Source of the DNA: Sambucus nigra
Taxonomy: Eukaryota > Streptophyta > Magnoliopsida > Dipsacales > Adoxaceae
DNA length: 64,000 nucleotides
Assembly: GCA_949130495.1 (NCBI GenBank)
Contig: OX422214.1
Location: 255,630,187-255,694,186 of the forward strand
Reading direction: 5' to 3'
Shown here: positions 36,928 through 48,738 of the stretch, piece by piece
Layout: every line of letters starts with the position of its first letter
Numbering within the stretch: position 1 is the stretch's first letter
Made by a program: the position numbers and the translations under genes
Notes under the pieces: generated by a model
The model's input: only the letters and a program-made list of their open reading frames with translations
Databases searched by the model: none
Told to the model about the DNA's origin: nothing

Positions 36928-37050
36928 CATTTGTGTTTGTGTGTATATATCTATATACAAACATACATATACACACAATACACACACACACATATATGTG
37001 CACATAGATAAACACACATACACAAATAAATACACACATATATAGAGAGA
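36755..37050. repeat. Compound microsatellite (CA)n-(CT)n-(TA)n-(TG)n
   Basis: (AC)n at about 36793-36818, (TC)n at 36831-36852, (TA)n at 36853-36874, (TG)n at 36874-36924, then further ca/ta blocks. The CA and TG blocks are complementary and flank the TA centre, so the stretch can fold back. Open frames on both strands here are only translated dinucleotides. Confidence 0.95.
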
Positions 37051-37199
37051 AAAATTTACCTGAGAGAGTGAGAAAGAGGAAGTTTGAGAGAGAAAGATAG
37101 CTGGAGATAGAGGGTTTAGGGATTTGAGAGAGAGATAGAGAGAGAGGGGTAGGTATATAGAGTTTCTAGGAAATGGATAAAATGGATTGGGGGTTTATA

Positions 37200-37636
37200 A
37201 ATAAAGAGGTTGGTCACGTCATTGGGCAATGACCAACTTCCATGACCCACTTTTACACACATCATCATCCGTGGCCATCTAATTATAATAGGACTAGTCA
37301 TGGTCCTTAACCATGACCAAGGTTTCTGACCAATTCAAAATGGTCATGGTCCCCTCGTTGGATGGAATTTTGGCCATGGTCATGTTCACGTCCATAATCC
37401 GTGATCGTAGTTGGATGGAAATTTTGCACAATTTTACCTCCGTGATGGTCACGCATTGGTCACGGATTATGGTCGTGTCCCACTAAGGTCATGGATCATG
37501 GCCATAACTATCTCCAATTGAGGTTACAATAGTATATAATTAGGAACTGGTCATGTGTTTTTCCATCATGGTAACGATTTTATACCGTAAGTAGCTAGTC
37601 ATGGACCTAGACTATGACCACGCTGCCGTGACTATC
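37200..37636 (+). repeat. CACTA subterminal repeats, right end
   Basis: Repeated ggtcatggtcc...accatgacc, ggtcacg and gtcatggac units, diverged from those at the left end. Confidence 0.75.
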
Positions 37637-37655
37637 CACTTATTTTGTTATAGTG
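37637..37655 (-). repeat. CACTA terminal inverted repeat (5' end of element)
   Basis: CACTTATTTTGTTATAGTG, the inverted partner of 16056-16074. Confidence 0.9.
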
Positions 37656-38760
37656 GGAGTAAGTATACATGGAATAACCAAAGGGGCTAAAGTACCCAAA
37701 GAACCTAGGACACATATTTTTTCTTAAGAAGGCCCTATATGGTTTGTATTAAGCACCCTGTTCTTGGTACGAGAGGCTCACTTATTTCCTATCAGTTCGT
37801 GACTTCAAGAGAGGAGGAGTGGATAAGACTTTGCTTACGAGGATGGAGAGTGATTCTATATTGATAGCCAAAGTCAATGTAGATGATATAGTCTTTGGAT
37901 CCACGTTCTCCCGTTATTCTCACACTTTTGAGGAGGAGATGAAGAATGAGTTTGAGATGAGCATGATTGTTGAGCTTACATTCTTTTTAGGTCTCCAGGT
38001 GTGTCAATTAGAGGATGAGATGTTCATATATATATCCAAATATGATAGGGAACTACAGAGGAAGTTTGGTTAAGACTCTTCTAAGTATTCACCCCTATGA
38101 GTACATCGATTAAACTTAGCAAATATGCTTTAGTAAAGGACGTAAATCAACTCTTTATAGGATAATGATTAGCTGTCTTCTCTACTGTACTGCTAGTCAT
38201 TCCGACAATACCATTAGCATTAGTGTTGTGCGCGATACCAAACATACCCAAAAGAATCTCACTTGCTCGCACTTAAGCGTATTATTAAATATGTGAGTGA
38301 CACTCATTCTTAAGATATTTGGTATTTCTTTGATACCAATAACCTTTGCCTATTCGGATTTCGATTAAGCCAGGAATGTTGATGGTTGTAGGAGCACCTT
38401 GGGTGGGTATTTTTACTTTGGGATCTCACTTGTCTATTGGTTGAGAAAGAATCAAAATTTCACATCTTTCTCCATGACTAATGCCGAGAATATAGCCGCC
38501 GGGAGTTATTGCACGCAACCCTTACGAATGAAGCAAATGTTAAAAGATTGTGGAATTTTTAAGGCATAATAACTTTTTCTTGTGATAATATGAGTGAAAT
38601 TTATATATCCTGTAATCCGATCTAACACTCCCGCTACGTGAGCATTTCATTCGTGATCTCATAAAGAAGAAGGCCGTGTCCTTGAGCTTTGTGAGCACCG
38701 AAAGTCAACTAGCTAATATTTTTATGAAACCTTTAGATGAATTTAGATTCTAGAATCTTA
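37656..38760 (+). pseudogene. Element 2 pol, part 2 (RT end, RNase H)
   Basis: Resumes RT with VYMExPKGAKVPKEP and the WYERL zone. An open frame at 37819-38073 carries the catalytic box in KVNVDDIVFGSTFSRY and then MSMIVELTFFLGLQV, all typical of copia RT. RNase H remnants follow with frameshifts. The pol end reads LANIFMKPLDEFRF near 38710-38755. It joins directly to the fragment ending at 16055 once the CACTA is removed. Confidence 0.85.
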
Positions 38761-40326
38761 GGATGTCTTTAGGTATTTGCTCCGTTGATTGAGTTCAGGT
38801 AGTTTATTTAGTATAGGGTGTTAATCATGTTCATATATTCTATCCCTATTGCTAGATTGTGTTTCTATTGTTTTAATATCTTTTCTTTTTGATATATTTG
38901 AAAATTTCCAAAAATATTTTCGATTTAATGACAAAATTAAAAAAATCCAAAAAAATTTTCAATTTTTTAGAAAAAGTTTGAAAAAATGAAAAAGATTTTA
39001 TTTTTAATAAAAAATTTGAAAAAGACAAAAAGATTTTTGTATTTTCATTTTTTCACCATATATGGATGAACATTATGATAGTTGGATCAACCCTATATTC
39101 CATCCATTCATGTGACTTTTTCATAATGTTTTGAGACATGGATTTATTTCATTAATTGCTTAATAATGTGAGGATTGAATTATGTTGTTCATTGATGATT
39201 TCTTTTTTTCACATTAAACTCATTATCACCTATATTACACATGTGCACCGATGTTTTGAAATTCTACTTACTTGTTATATGTCGAATATGGTGTTCTCAT
39301 CTCAATCGTACTTAATAAAGAACCAAATGTAATATCGAGATAAGTTGTTCCTGAAAGAACCATTGCCTGGATTTTGTTTCTCGGAAAAGATTACTATATA
39401 TTAAGCAATGGAAAGGTGATACGAAATAGAAAAATTCTCTTTGCATTAAAATTCATCATTTGTAAAAAGAGCCTAACAGATTAATGACACACAAAAACAG
39501 AAGTGTCAAGGCCATTTATTTAATATTCATTGATACTTAGTTACATATGAGCATTATGATATCTTCAAAAATATTTGATAGTGAATTTATATATACGAGT
39601 GTTTTTTATGGTGCTATAACGTAGAAGATCAATGGATTTATACAATGGACTCTCTTGAAATGCATTAAATAGTTTAATGTTATTAATTTAAGAATCATTT
39701 AAATTCATGACATATTGCATAAGTCGAGTGAATTTTATTTAAGTTAAACATTCTTACAAACAAGGTTGAAATTGAGTTCTTTCTTTAGAAATATCTCATT
39801 GACTTCATGCACCTCGTGAATGTCTATACTGATTTACCTGTGGAAAATATTCACACAATTATATTATTTTTTAATGATTCAAGTATTTTTATGCTATTCC
39901 ACGGAATTATGTGTTTTGTACCTATATGTACTTTTTATACATATAACATATACTAAAAAACTTCAAAAATATTTAGTATGCCTTTTGAATTACATTGCAT
40001 ACTTAGTTTCTTACCCTTTGTCTACTATGAACGAAAAGGGGGAGAACAAATTGAGGTGGGGTTAATCTATTTTTTTAAACTCATACGCGTCATGGTACTC
40101 CTTTGTTTCATGTGTGTAGGTCTCTTGCGCTTTGATGATGATTTCATGGACTAAACTACACGACGACAAACTTACCTTAAGGAAAACAAATTCAGTTGAA
40201 GACGAAGTTTGAAATGTCGTTCAATTTTTTTGGCTTGGGAGGACATTTAGAAATATTGTCTATGGGTTTTATTATAATTTAATTTTCAGTTTTTGTTTTT
40301 TACCGAAATAGTCAAAGAGAGAGATT
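38761..40326 (+). other. 3' internal region of element 2 with purine tract
   Basis: Non-coding. An A/T-rich motif close to gaaaaagacaaaaagattttt is repeated at about 38905-39045 and has counterparts in elements 3 and 4. A GAAAAGGGGGAGAAC purine tract lies at 40033-40047, about 280 bases before the LTR. The phrase tttcatgtgtgtagg near 40108 recurs in element 3 near 58590. Confidence 0.65.
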
Positions 40327-41911
40327 TGTAAGTGCAATTTTTATAATTTCTTATAGCTTAGGAATTTTGGTGTATCCCATTACAAACTATTACTACAAAC
40401 CTAAAACTACATCTTTATTTGCCTCCATGATCTTTGAAGACTTGTTAGGGATCAGGCATCATTTTTTAATTTCATGTCATGAAAGTCTCACGGAGGTATA
40501 CGGAATAATAGTTTTTAATTCTTAATCAAATTATATTTGGGATGATTGTTATTTTATGCTCGAGAACTTTTTCTAAAATAGATTTTAAAATAACTTTTAT
40601 TTTTATTTTTAATCATATTAGAATGAGATTATGATCTCGTTCAAACGAGATCACCTTTTCATTAGAACATGCTTTAAATGAGAATACTGCCTATTATAGT
40701 CCGCTCATTTCATTTAAGATGTGAAATTGGAATCCTTTTCATTTTCTTTCTTCAACCATTGATAAGAACTCATAACTCTAGTTGAATTCAAATTAATCAT
40801 TTTGACTGACTGTTTTTAGGTAAATGATAAGTAGAAAAGTCCTAAGAATTAGAATGAACAATGCAGTAGCAATGAATGCAAGAATATTTACTTTTATAAT
40901 CTCATTATTTTTTTACTTCATAATAACTCGGGATTTAATCCCATGCAACTTTTTGTTTAATTTCCCGTGGAGTCAAATTCTCATCAGTACAAGTCAAAGG
41001 AATCCCCCCGGCCTATGATGTCCATATAAAGGACACGATGAGCATAAATACCCTCTTCAAATTCTATTCTGATGGAATGAATATCTATTATAAGGAATCG
41101 AAGGAAGATGAGATAATTTTTTTAAGGAAATCCCCAACGAAAAATACACACGAATGAGTTGTTCTTTGTTCAACAAAACTAACTCATTTGAAGGTTGTTC
41201 GAAGAACATTCTAATGATAATGTCTTCTCATCGAAACTATCTAGAACATCGTTAGAATGAAACCTTATTTTCATTCGAAGGAGGTCGCCACCTCAAAATT
41301 TGTGTTTTTCTATAAAAAGGTTTCTTCTGACCTAATTTTAAAAGGACTTTTGGTGAAAACTAATTGCCAATATCTGTTCCAAAAATTTTTCTTTTTGTGT
41401 TTCATAAAACACTTTTCCTTTACAAATAATTCATCCCCCTTTACGATTTTTTGAGATATTTCCAATCCTTATTTCCATAACATATTAAACCCTAGTAAAA
41501 ATCTGATCTATGGCTGAACTTTGTGGAGTTGTGACTTTACGGGTGAAGAAGAAGGTTGATCACTGTATACCAAGGAAGACCACTTCTATAGACGATGTTG
41601 GACTGCACCATAGTCTGTAAAGGATTTAAATACCCTATGCATTATACTTAGTGGAGCTAAGTAGTCTGTAAGTCAATTATGTCTATCAAACTCTTAACCG
41701 TGCTGAATACTAGGTTTTTCCCGAAAGTAATATATCCTTACTTCTTTTCTATATTTGGTTTGATTGTGTGATTGATTGGTATGTAATTTGGGCTTCATCC
41801 TCATAAGCTCACCTAATATCAATCAAGATAAAATTTGTTTAAAATTGGAATTTGTGTGTGAGTAACTTAAGATAGAAAGTATCCGAGTATCTGTATGAAC
41901 CCGCATTATCA
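40327..41911 (+). repeat. 3' LTR of element 2
   Basis: Starts TGTAAGTG and ends ATTATCA. Matches 10913-12034 with an extra block at about 40680-41250. It contains GATCTCGTTCAAACGAGATC at 40633-40652, with perfect 9-bp arms around CA. Confidence 0.75.
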
Positions 41912-42850
41912 TACGATTTGAATATGGAGCATTTTATATGCATTGATAATGGCTATCATTAGTGTGATAACACCCGATTTGAATATAAGTATCATTGGGT
42001 AGGCGTAAACTAGGTGTTTGAAAAGCCAATGAGTTGGAAAGAGCCATAAGACAAATGCTTAACTGGCAATAAAAATAAGAAAGGGCTTTACCATTTTAAA
42101 AGAAATTATTATATTAGTTTGGCATTCAAAAGACTTGATCAACACTTGTACTGAGGAAGTTTGTAAATGGATTAGATTATAAAGAAAAACTCATGATCGT
42201 ATTTCATTTTCTTATAAAATTGGTTAATTGTGTCAAGAAATTCAATTTGTTAATGATTTTTTGATTTTACATTTTATGCACATGCAAGCCAATATGATTT
42301 TGAACTTATTTTGTTGTGTCAAAATGACTTGAAAATGTTTAGTTTGCATAACATTTGTAGACAATTTTGATTTGGAAATTTCAAGTGATTTTACATTATA
42401 CTTTATGTGATCTTTTATGATTTTCATGATTATTTGGTATTGTGGTTTGATCTCGTGTTTCAAAGTATATGTTAGTATTTTTTGTTGGTAATAATGATAT
42501 TGATTTGATATTTAGTCTCTTAGCATCTTCTTGGATTCATGTATCCATGTTTTTGGTTGAGTTAAGGATCGTTCATACCAGAAAGTGATTTATAATGATT
42601 TTTTAAAAAAGGTGATTTAATTTTTTGCAAACGATGATAAGGATGGTGTTTACCTTACTTTGCAGGTAAATTTGTTAAGTTTACTTTGCATCTTCACATT
42701 GGATTATTGTGTCGATCTTACGGATTTGTGTATTGTGATGAGCCTCTCTCGTTATATAGCTAATGTGGAATGAGTTTTTCTTGTCGTAATCTAAGCATTT
42801 TTGGGCTTGGGAGATTTTGCCATGGGATAACCAAAGCGAAAGATTAAAAA
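41912..42850 (+). other. 3' internal region of element 1, right part
   Basis: Non-coding AT-rich sequence between the 3' LTR of element 2 and the 3' LTR of element 1. Phrases near 42035-42110 loosely recall the 3' region of element 3 near 57340-57400. It ends in a purine-rich cgaaagattaaaaa. Confidence 0.55.
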
Positions 42851-44183
42851 TGTAACCCTTTGTATCATATTTTTGTTGGATATCTTTCATGAGAAAACAT
42901 TTGAGGCATGCACAATGTCGATCCCAACCGCTTGAAATAGTATATGTGTGAGATTGTCTTTTGTCCTTTATCTATGAAGATTGAGATTTGAGGACATGAA
43001 GACAACTTAAGTTTGAAGCCATCCTTTTTTTGAGTTTGAAGAATATTTTTTTTATGAAATAAATTAATCTTTTGGATATTACACACATTCACTACCTTTT
43101 AAAGATTGAGATCTTAATTCAAAATATTTATTTTTGAAAGATATCCTTTGAGTGTTGTAATTATTTTAGGAAAACAATCGAGTTAAGTTTCCTAAGAGCT
43201 CATTTGAAAATGTTTCTATGTAATTTTTGTTATGTCCTATTTGAACGACTGCCATTTAATCTGTAGGAAAGTTAAGTAAAATTTTAGGACAAATCGTGAG
43301 AACGACGGAGAATTAACCCGTATGCACGACCATGGGTCATTTTAGTCGGCGGATTTATGTCCAATATCTTGCATACTGGAAAAATCAATCGTGTGCATGG
43401 CGAAGTTGAAATTTAAAAAAATCAGTAAATAGACTTACTTCCCTCCATATCGAAACACTATTTTCCTCATTTTAAAATAAAGCTTCAGAAGAGTTTTTTT
43501 TTCATTTTTGATAGCTTTGCTTTCTCTCTCTAATTCAAATTTGAAAAATCCTTTTGATAATTTATGAGATTTTTAGATTCACGCCGAGATCTTCATCAAG
43601 AGATGATTTGAGAGGTTTTATCCACACTTACCCTAGTTTACATCTAAAATCCAAATCAACCAAATGATCTAAATTCCAAGATCTAAAAGGAGTTGTTCAA
43701 GCTATTGAAGGGTTGGATCATAGTGTGGATATAGGACAAAGAATGGAATTTCATATTCGTGAGATGGCGCTTCACTTGGATTTCTCATTCAAACGAGGTT
43801 GAGTTGTAATATTCGTAGTTAAGATCAATTTACCTTCTTGTGTTGGGTTAAAAAACTTTCCAAATTAAGTGAGGCGCTAGATTACACAAAGGTTTTTTTA
43901 CCCACAGTTAGGGGTTTTCCTCGTATGCTCGATGTTGTGTATTTTTTACCCATAGTTTAGAGGTTTTCCTTGTATACTCGGTGTTATGTGTTTTTGTGTG
44001 GTTTCTTTTCATTTTTATATTGATTATCTATGTTTGTGTGCATGCAATTAACCTAAATCACTTTGAAATTTGCAAAATGACTTAGATTTAGCTTTTATTT
44101 TAAGTTTAAAACTAAAATTGAGAAAATTTGTTGTAATAACTAATTCACCCCATAAGGTTGTTTTAGTGGTTTACACACTTACA
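42851..44183 (+). repeat. 3' LTR of element 1
   Basis: Starts TGTAACCCTTTG and ends CACTTACA, directly before resumed Tat sequence. The first 270 bases match 7661-7918. Two near-copies of a gggttttcctcgtat...ctcg.tgttgtgt phrase occur at about 43905-43995. A decayed ctcattcaaacgagg palindrome is at 43783-43797. Confidence 0.7.
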
Positions 44184-45663
44184 TTTTTCGGCTGATGCAA
44201 TGGTCTATAGAGTTGGGGGAATTTGGCCTCCAATTTAAACCACGGATGTCCCTCAAAGGCCAGGTAGTGGAAGACTTCCTAGATGAGTTCACCAATATAG
44301 ATGGAGATAAATTGATACAAAAATTGGACATCCAACACTAGGTCTAGGTGATTTATGTGAATAAATCATCTAACAGGTCTGATGATAGAGCTGAACTTAT
44401 CATTAACATGACATATTTTTCTATCGTGGAGTACACCTTAAGGTTCAATTTTCAAACATTGAATAATAAAGCATAGTAAGAATTCCTAATGCTGGAGTAC
44501 GATCGACACTCATTCATAGCCGACCAAGTCAAATTCTTCAGCTACTCATGAGTAGTCATTGACCAGGTGATGGAAGAGTATAAAGTTAAGGGAAAAAATG
44601 TTATCTTGTCTCAAACGATTCTAGGAATTTACAAGGTAGCTCTTACGATTGATCACATCCCCAGATATGATAATACAAAATGCGATTATCTGCTCAAATT
44701 AACATCAATCTAGGGGAGGTTAAAGAAGTCAACTTGGAGGACCAAGGTCCAGTTGGATGGAGAAATTCATGCTATACATATCGCTTAAAAGATAAGAAAA
44801 TTTGAAAAAAGGAAATTAAGTACATACTCTATGATGGGATTTTATACTGAAGAGGTTATACCCAACCAATCCTATGTTATGTATATCCAACAAAGGAAAC
44901 GATGATTATGAGGAGTTTGTAAAAGGGGGTATGCGAAGGATACCCCGGTAAGAGAAACCTGACCCAAAAGACCCAAATTAGCGGTATTATTAGTCGATTA
45001 TGGCAAATGATGGGAAAAGTTATGTTTTTAACTGTGATAGATATCAGTGCTTGGCTAACTTCATCACCCATCCTACCAAAGAACTCTCCCCGATCCCCAC
45101 TCCGTGGTCGATCGCCCTGTGGGGGATGGACAACTTGGGTTCATTCCTGATAAAAAAGGGACAATGTAGATTCTTTCTAGTGGTAATAGAGTGCATCACA
45201 AAATGGGTGGAGACCTAACCGCTGGCACATATTACTGACCAAAAATTTCACTAATTCATATGGAAGTTCATCATAAGATAATACGAGGTATCTTATGCTA
45301 CCATCACTGATAACAGAAGTAAGTTTAAGAGCATGCATATAGATGAGCTTTGTGATTAGTTTGGAATCAAGAATTACTTCTCGGTAGCCAGCACCTAAAG
45401 TGAAATGGACATATGGAATTCAAAAATACAACAATATTGCATGGTGTGAAGAGAAAGATAGACAACTCCAAGGGCCTGTGGGCGGCCGAACAACCACTCT
45501 CAATCTTACGGGTTTATCAAACAACCACTCAGAGGCCTATATGAGAGATATGTTTCACCCTCACATATATACAGAGGAAGTGGTACTAATTGAGATATAG
45601 TTACCTAGTATGAGGGTATACAACTTCAAATGGGAGAAAAATGACAAACTGATGAAAGTCCAT
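44184..45663 (+). pseudogene. Tat-lineage RNase H-integrase (host piece 2)
   Basis: Begins RLMQWSIELGEFGLQFKPR, the connection before the second (archaeal-type) RNase H of Tat elements. It continues with an RNase H remnant (VIYVNKSSNRS, LNNKAXYE), an integrase zinc region near 44830-45060 and the integrase core (open at 45000-45218: PTPWSIALWGMDNLG, KGQCRFFLVVIECITKWVE). It then reads ITDNRSKF and FGIKNYFSVAS. The frame stops at 45663, where element 4 is inserted, and resumes at 50943. Confidence 0.85.
45659..45663 (+). repeat. Target site duplication of element 4 (left)
   Basis: TCCAT, identical to 50938-50942. Confidence 0.9.
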
Positions 45664-46762
45664 TGTAGAATGCGCTACAACGGAATAAATGCGACTTCTA
45701 AAAAAAATTAATTTTAATTGTTTGCCAACCAAAACAGTTTTAATGAAACCCAAGTTTAGTTCATCCCTAAAACATGCATCTAAGTGATATGGAATCATAA
45801 ACCAAACTTCAGGAAAAATCGCCCACAGGGGCAAAACCTTTTTATTTCCACCATAATTTGTAAAAGAATTGTTTACAATCGGATTATAATGAAAATACTA
45901 GTGACATACGAATACCTACAGGTGTCAGTCAATGTCATCATCAATGGAACATTCGCAGAAGCTCCACATGAACCACAGTCCTATCTTCAGCCTTGGAATA
46001 TCGCAGGACTCCCTAATTTGACCTTAGTCCGGTGTAGGTTTATCCTCTTTACAAAGAGTTGAACAATAGCAAAGTTATGTTCTTGGGTTCCACAAAATAA
46101 CTCACACAAAAGTACTTGGGATTTGGTGAATTGTAAAACAAGAGATGAAACTCTCAAATGGTTGGAAAATAAATAAAAACACTCAAAATCGTATTATGTT
46201 TAAAACCAATGTTGCTCCACATGAAAATAAAAAGTCTGACACCCTTTTTATACTTAAAATCAAGGCGGTGGCGTGTCAGAATCAAACAACTCGTTCGAAT
46301 AAGAAACGACGTCGTTCGAGCGAGATCAAATCTCGTTTGAATGATATACGATGTCGTTCGAACGATATCATACATGTGTCCAAAACAGTTTCAGTCTTTT
46401 ATGAATCTTAGAAACTTCAAAAGTTAAGACTAGTACGAGATCAAAAATGTTTATCCAAAAGGCTTTTATGATAAATTGTTTTTTGAAAAATAAAAACCAT
46501 TTATAATCATTTCAAAAATCATTTTTCCATACATATAAACATATTTTACCTTTCACAAAACTATCCCAACACTTTTTATGTAAAATGTAAATGGAACTAA
46601 AACACATTTTCCCAAATTCATCCTTGTTGGGCTTGAATGTTTAAGAAGTTGATATTCGGATCCTTCTCGATGCTTGTATGATCTTGAACGATTCGTTGAT
46701 GGTTGTAGCAGTGTACGACATACTAAATTGATGACGGACATTTATAAAATCATGTCCTTACA
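45664..46762 (-). repeat. 3' LTR of element 4
   Basis: Plus strand TGTAGAATGCGC to CATGTCCTTACA. Contains a cluster at 46289-46370 with TCGTTCGAACGA perfect at 46354-46365 and three variants. Differs from 49864-50937 by substitutions and small indels. Confidence 0.95.
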
Positions 46763-48738
46763 AATATCCCCCTATGTCTATGCCGGTAAAAAATAAAAAT
46801 ATCTGAATTATCAAATAAAAATGCGTATACAAATCTAATACCCTCCCATGAACCCAAAACTGAAAAGGTACTAAAAATGCAAGTCTTTCAATTTTTCTTC
46901 AAAAGTCTTCAACATCAAAACTTCAATCTTTTCTCGTCAGGGTGTGCAATCAATAATCTTCAGTCTTCGTACCAACACACATGAGACAAAGCAAATACCT
47001 TCGCGATATATCGAGTTTGAAATGAGATAAACATAAAGTCAACATAAAATTAAACATATATAAAATCTCAAATCTCCCCCATAATTCAAAAACTACCCCA
47101 TAATCTGTTCTCCCCCTTTTTATTTGTTTGAAATAGACAAGGAAAAGAATATACACAATAAATCATGGAGTTGTCACGACAAGTAAGCACAAATATGGAT
47201 CACTCTATGTTCATGTAGCGAAATTGCTGAAAAAATCTACAGACTATTTTTGAATTTTGTCAATTTTTTATACAAAAATACATAATCTAATTTTACAAAA
47301 GTCATACACCAGGAATTTTCACTAAGATAACCAAATCAAGGATATGGAATGAATGTATGTGAACAAATTCAATACGTAATAAAACTTGATCAATCATATG
47401 TGCACGATGCATACGTGTACTCCTATCGAATGAACATCAAAATCATCCTTAGGTGTAAAATTGTTGAATTTAGATGATATCGACTAAATCAAATCAACAA
47501 ATCAAAGCCTAAGTGATTTTCACACCAATAACGTCCAAAACAATTTCGTGCCATTTTGCGAATTTTTCAAAGGATGTGCAAACCCATTAATTACTTTTCA
47601 ACCAAAACTCCCTTATATAAAATAATGCAATTTTTTATACCAAATGAGGTACTAAATTCTCAACTTAGAGAAGACCTATTGGTCCATTATTGGCATAATA
47701 TTCTTTTTATTTCCATTTAATTTTTTCGGGCTCTTTTCAAACCTTAATGGACCTCGAATAATTTTTAATTCCTCACTTTTTTAGGTCCAAATTAAATTTC
47801 TTAAGGGCAATGATTTTCACATGCACTACTTCTATTATTCTCGTATTATTGCACTTGGTTTGTTTCAAGGACAAGATTGATATGAAAACACTCGACCAAT
47901 ATAATACAAGCACAATAATCAAATAAATTCATGCACGTGTGAAATAAAGGACATAACGAGTCAAACATGTAGGAAGTAACAACTGATTACATCTCAATGA
48001 CTCCAAACATTTTAAAGCACAAGGATGACATGATATATTATAGCAAAATACTATTAAATTGTCACATGGATATGGCATGAATTTGTGACTTGGTCATCCT
48101 AAATGTCCATTCATATACGATGTAAAACAAAATACAAAACTCTTTTTGTCTTTTTCAAAATTTTTCAAAAACGAAAATCTTTTTTGTTTTTCAAAAAATA
48201 TATGGAAAATGAAATACAATCAGCAATTGGCATAATATCAGCATGAATGTCATCCTATGCTAGCGAACATAAATCACACAAATAATCATCAATCTAAGTA
48301 GGTGTGAAAATATGCAGTATTAGCAATTAAAGCATGGAAGATAGAAATAACTGCATATAAACTATTAGAAGCAACCTAGTAGTACCAAATAATGTAACCA
48401 ATGAACACAGGGTACTGCAAATAGAGAAACAAAATTCTCCAGAGGTCGCTCGAACGAGAAAGCTTGCCGTCCAAATGACAAGGACTCTCGCGAGAAGTAT
48501 TTCGCGCGACATAAAATCTCGTTCAAATGAGATATCAAATTTTCACCCTTTGCCTAAAATGACATGCATGGTTGCCCAGTGAAATTTTTTTCCAGATTAA
48601 GGATGCCTGAAAGATGCTGACAGATTCAAAACAGTTTCTATCATAAGAAAAAGTAATTTAAACTAGAACAAAGTGAGTCATAAAACTAGTACGAATATAT
48701 TATGAGGCACAACTAGCGTATGACAAATATCAACATGA
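46763..48738 (-). other. 3' region of element 4
   Basis: Non-coding on both strands. On the minus strand it holds a palindrome cluster (48440-48535, including TCTCGCGAGA and ATCTCGTTCAAATGAGAT), an A-rich aaaaagattttcg motif at about 48135-48200, and two purine tracts, AAAAAGGGGGAGAAC (complement of 47107-47121) and GGGGGAGATTTGAG (complement of 47067-47080). Multiple such tracts before the 3' LTR are a Sirevirus trait as I recall. Confidence 0.7.

Larger units (their letters stand above)
16056..37655 (-). mobile_element. CACTA (En/Spm) DNA transposon, genes on minus strand
   Basis: Both ends start with CACTA inside a 19-bp terminal inverted repeat, 16 of 19 matching. The subterminal regions carry many ggtcacgga...tcgtgacc units. 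TNP2-type and Ptta/En/Spm-type transposase remnants lie inside on the minus strand, so the 5' end is at 37655. The element interrupts the RT reading frame of element 2, whose VYMExPKG motif resumes right after 37655. The three bases on each side (tat, gga) do not form the expected 3-bp target duplication. About 12.4 kb of the 21.6 kb is a nested gypsy insertion. Confidence 0.9.
10913..41911 (+). mobile_element. Sirevirus-like Ty1/copia element 2, inserted in element 1
   Basis: Two long related LTRs (10913-12034 and 40327-41911) share long stretches such as tacttagtggagctaagtagtctgta. Between them lie a primer-binding site, a gag with zinc knuckle and acidic coiled region, and PR, INT and RT-RNase H. 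The polyprotein is split by the CACTA element at 16056-37655. A long 3' region with a GAAAAGGGGGAGAAC purine tract follows. The second zinc-like motif after gag (YVCCKRRCHHMEFFYKL near 13793) and the GGGGGAGA tract are, to my knowledge, Sirevirus (SIRE/Maximus) traits. The flanks aatga and tacga do not form a clear target duplication. Confidence 0.75.
7661..44183 (+). mobile_element. Ty1/copia element 1, inserted in Tat and itself interrupted
   Basis: A 5' LTR remnant (7661-7918) matches the first 270 bases of a 3' LTR (42851-44183). Both start TGTAACC. Between them lie a copia pol (8056-10726) and a 3' internal region split by element 2. The rest of the 5' LTR, the primer-binding site and gag are missing, and a plastid psbJ piece occupies that junction. 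The 5-bp flanks (gaaaa on the left, ttttt on the right) do not form a target duplication. The best support for insertion is that the Tat polyprotein breaks and resumes at the same motif on either side. Confidence 0.7.

Noticed and set aside
36754..37039. Four overlapping open frames of 62-85 residues on both strands
   Set aside because: They are translations of CA, CT, TA and TG dinucleotide repeats (Thr-His, Cys-Val, Ser-Leu runs), not proteins.
10908..41916. Target duplication of element 2 (aatga / tacga)
   Set aside because: Only three of five positions agree, no better than chance for old flanks.
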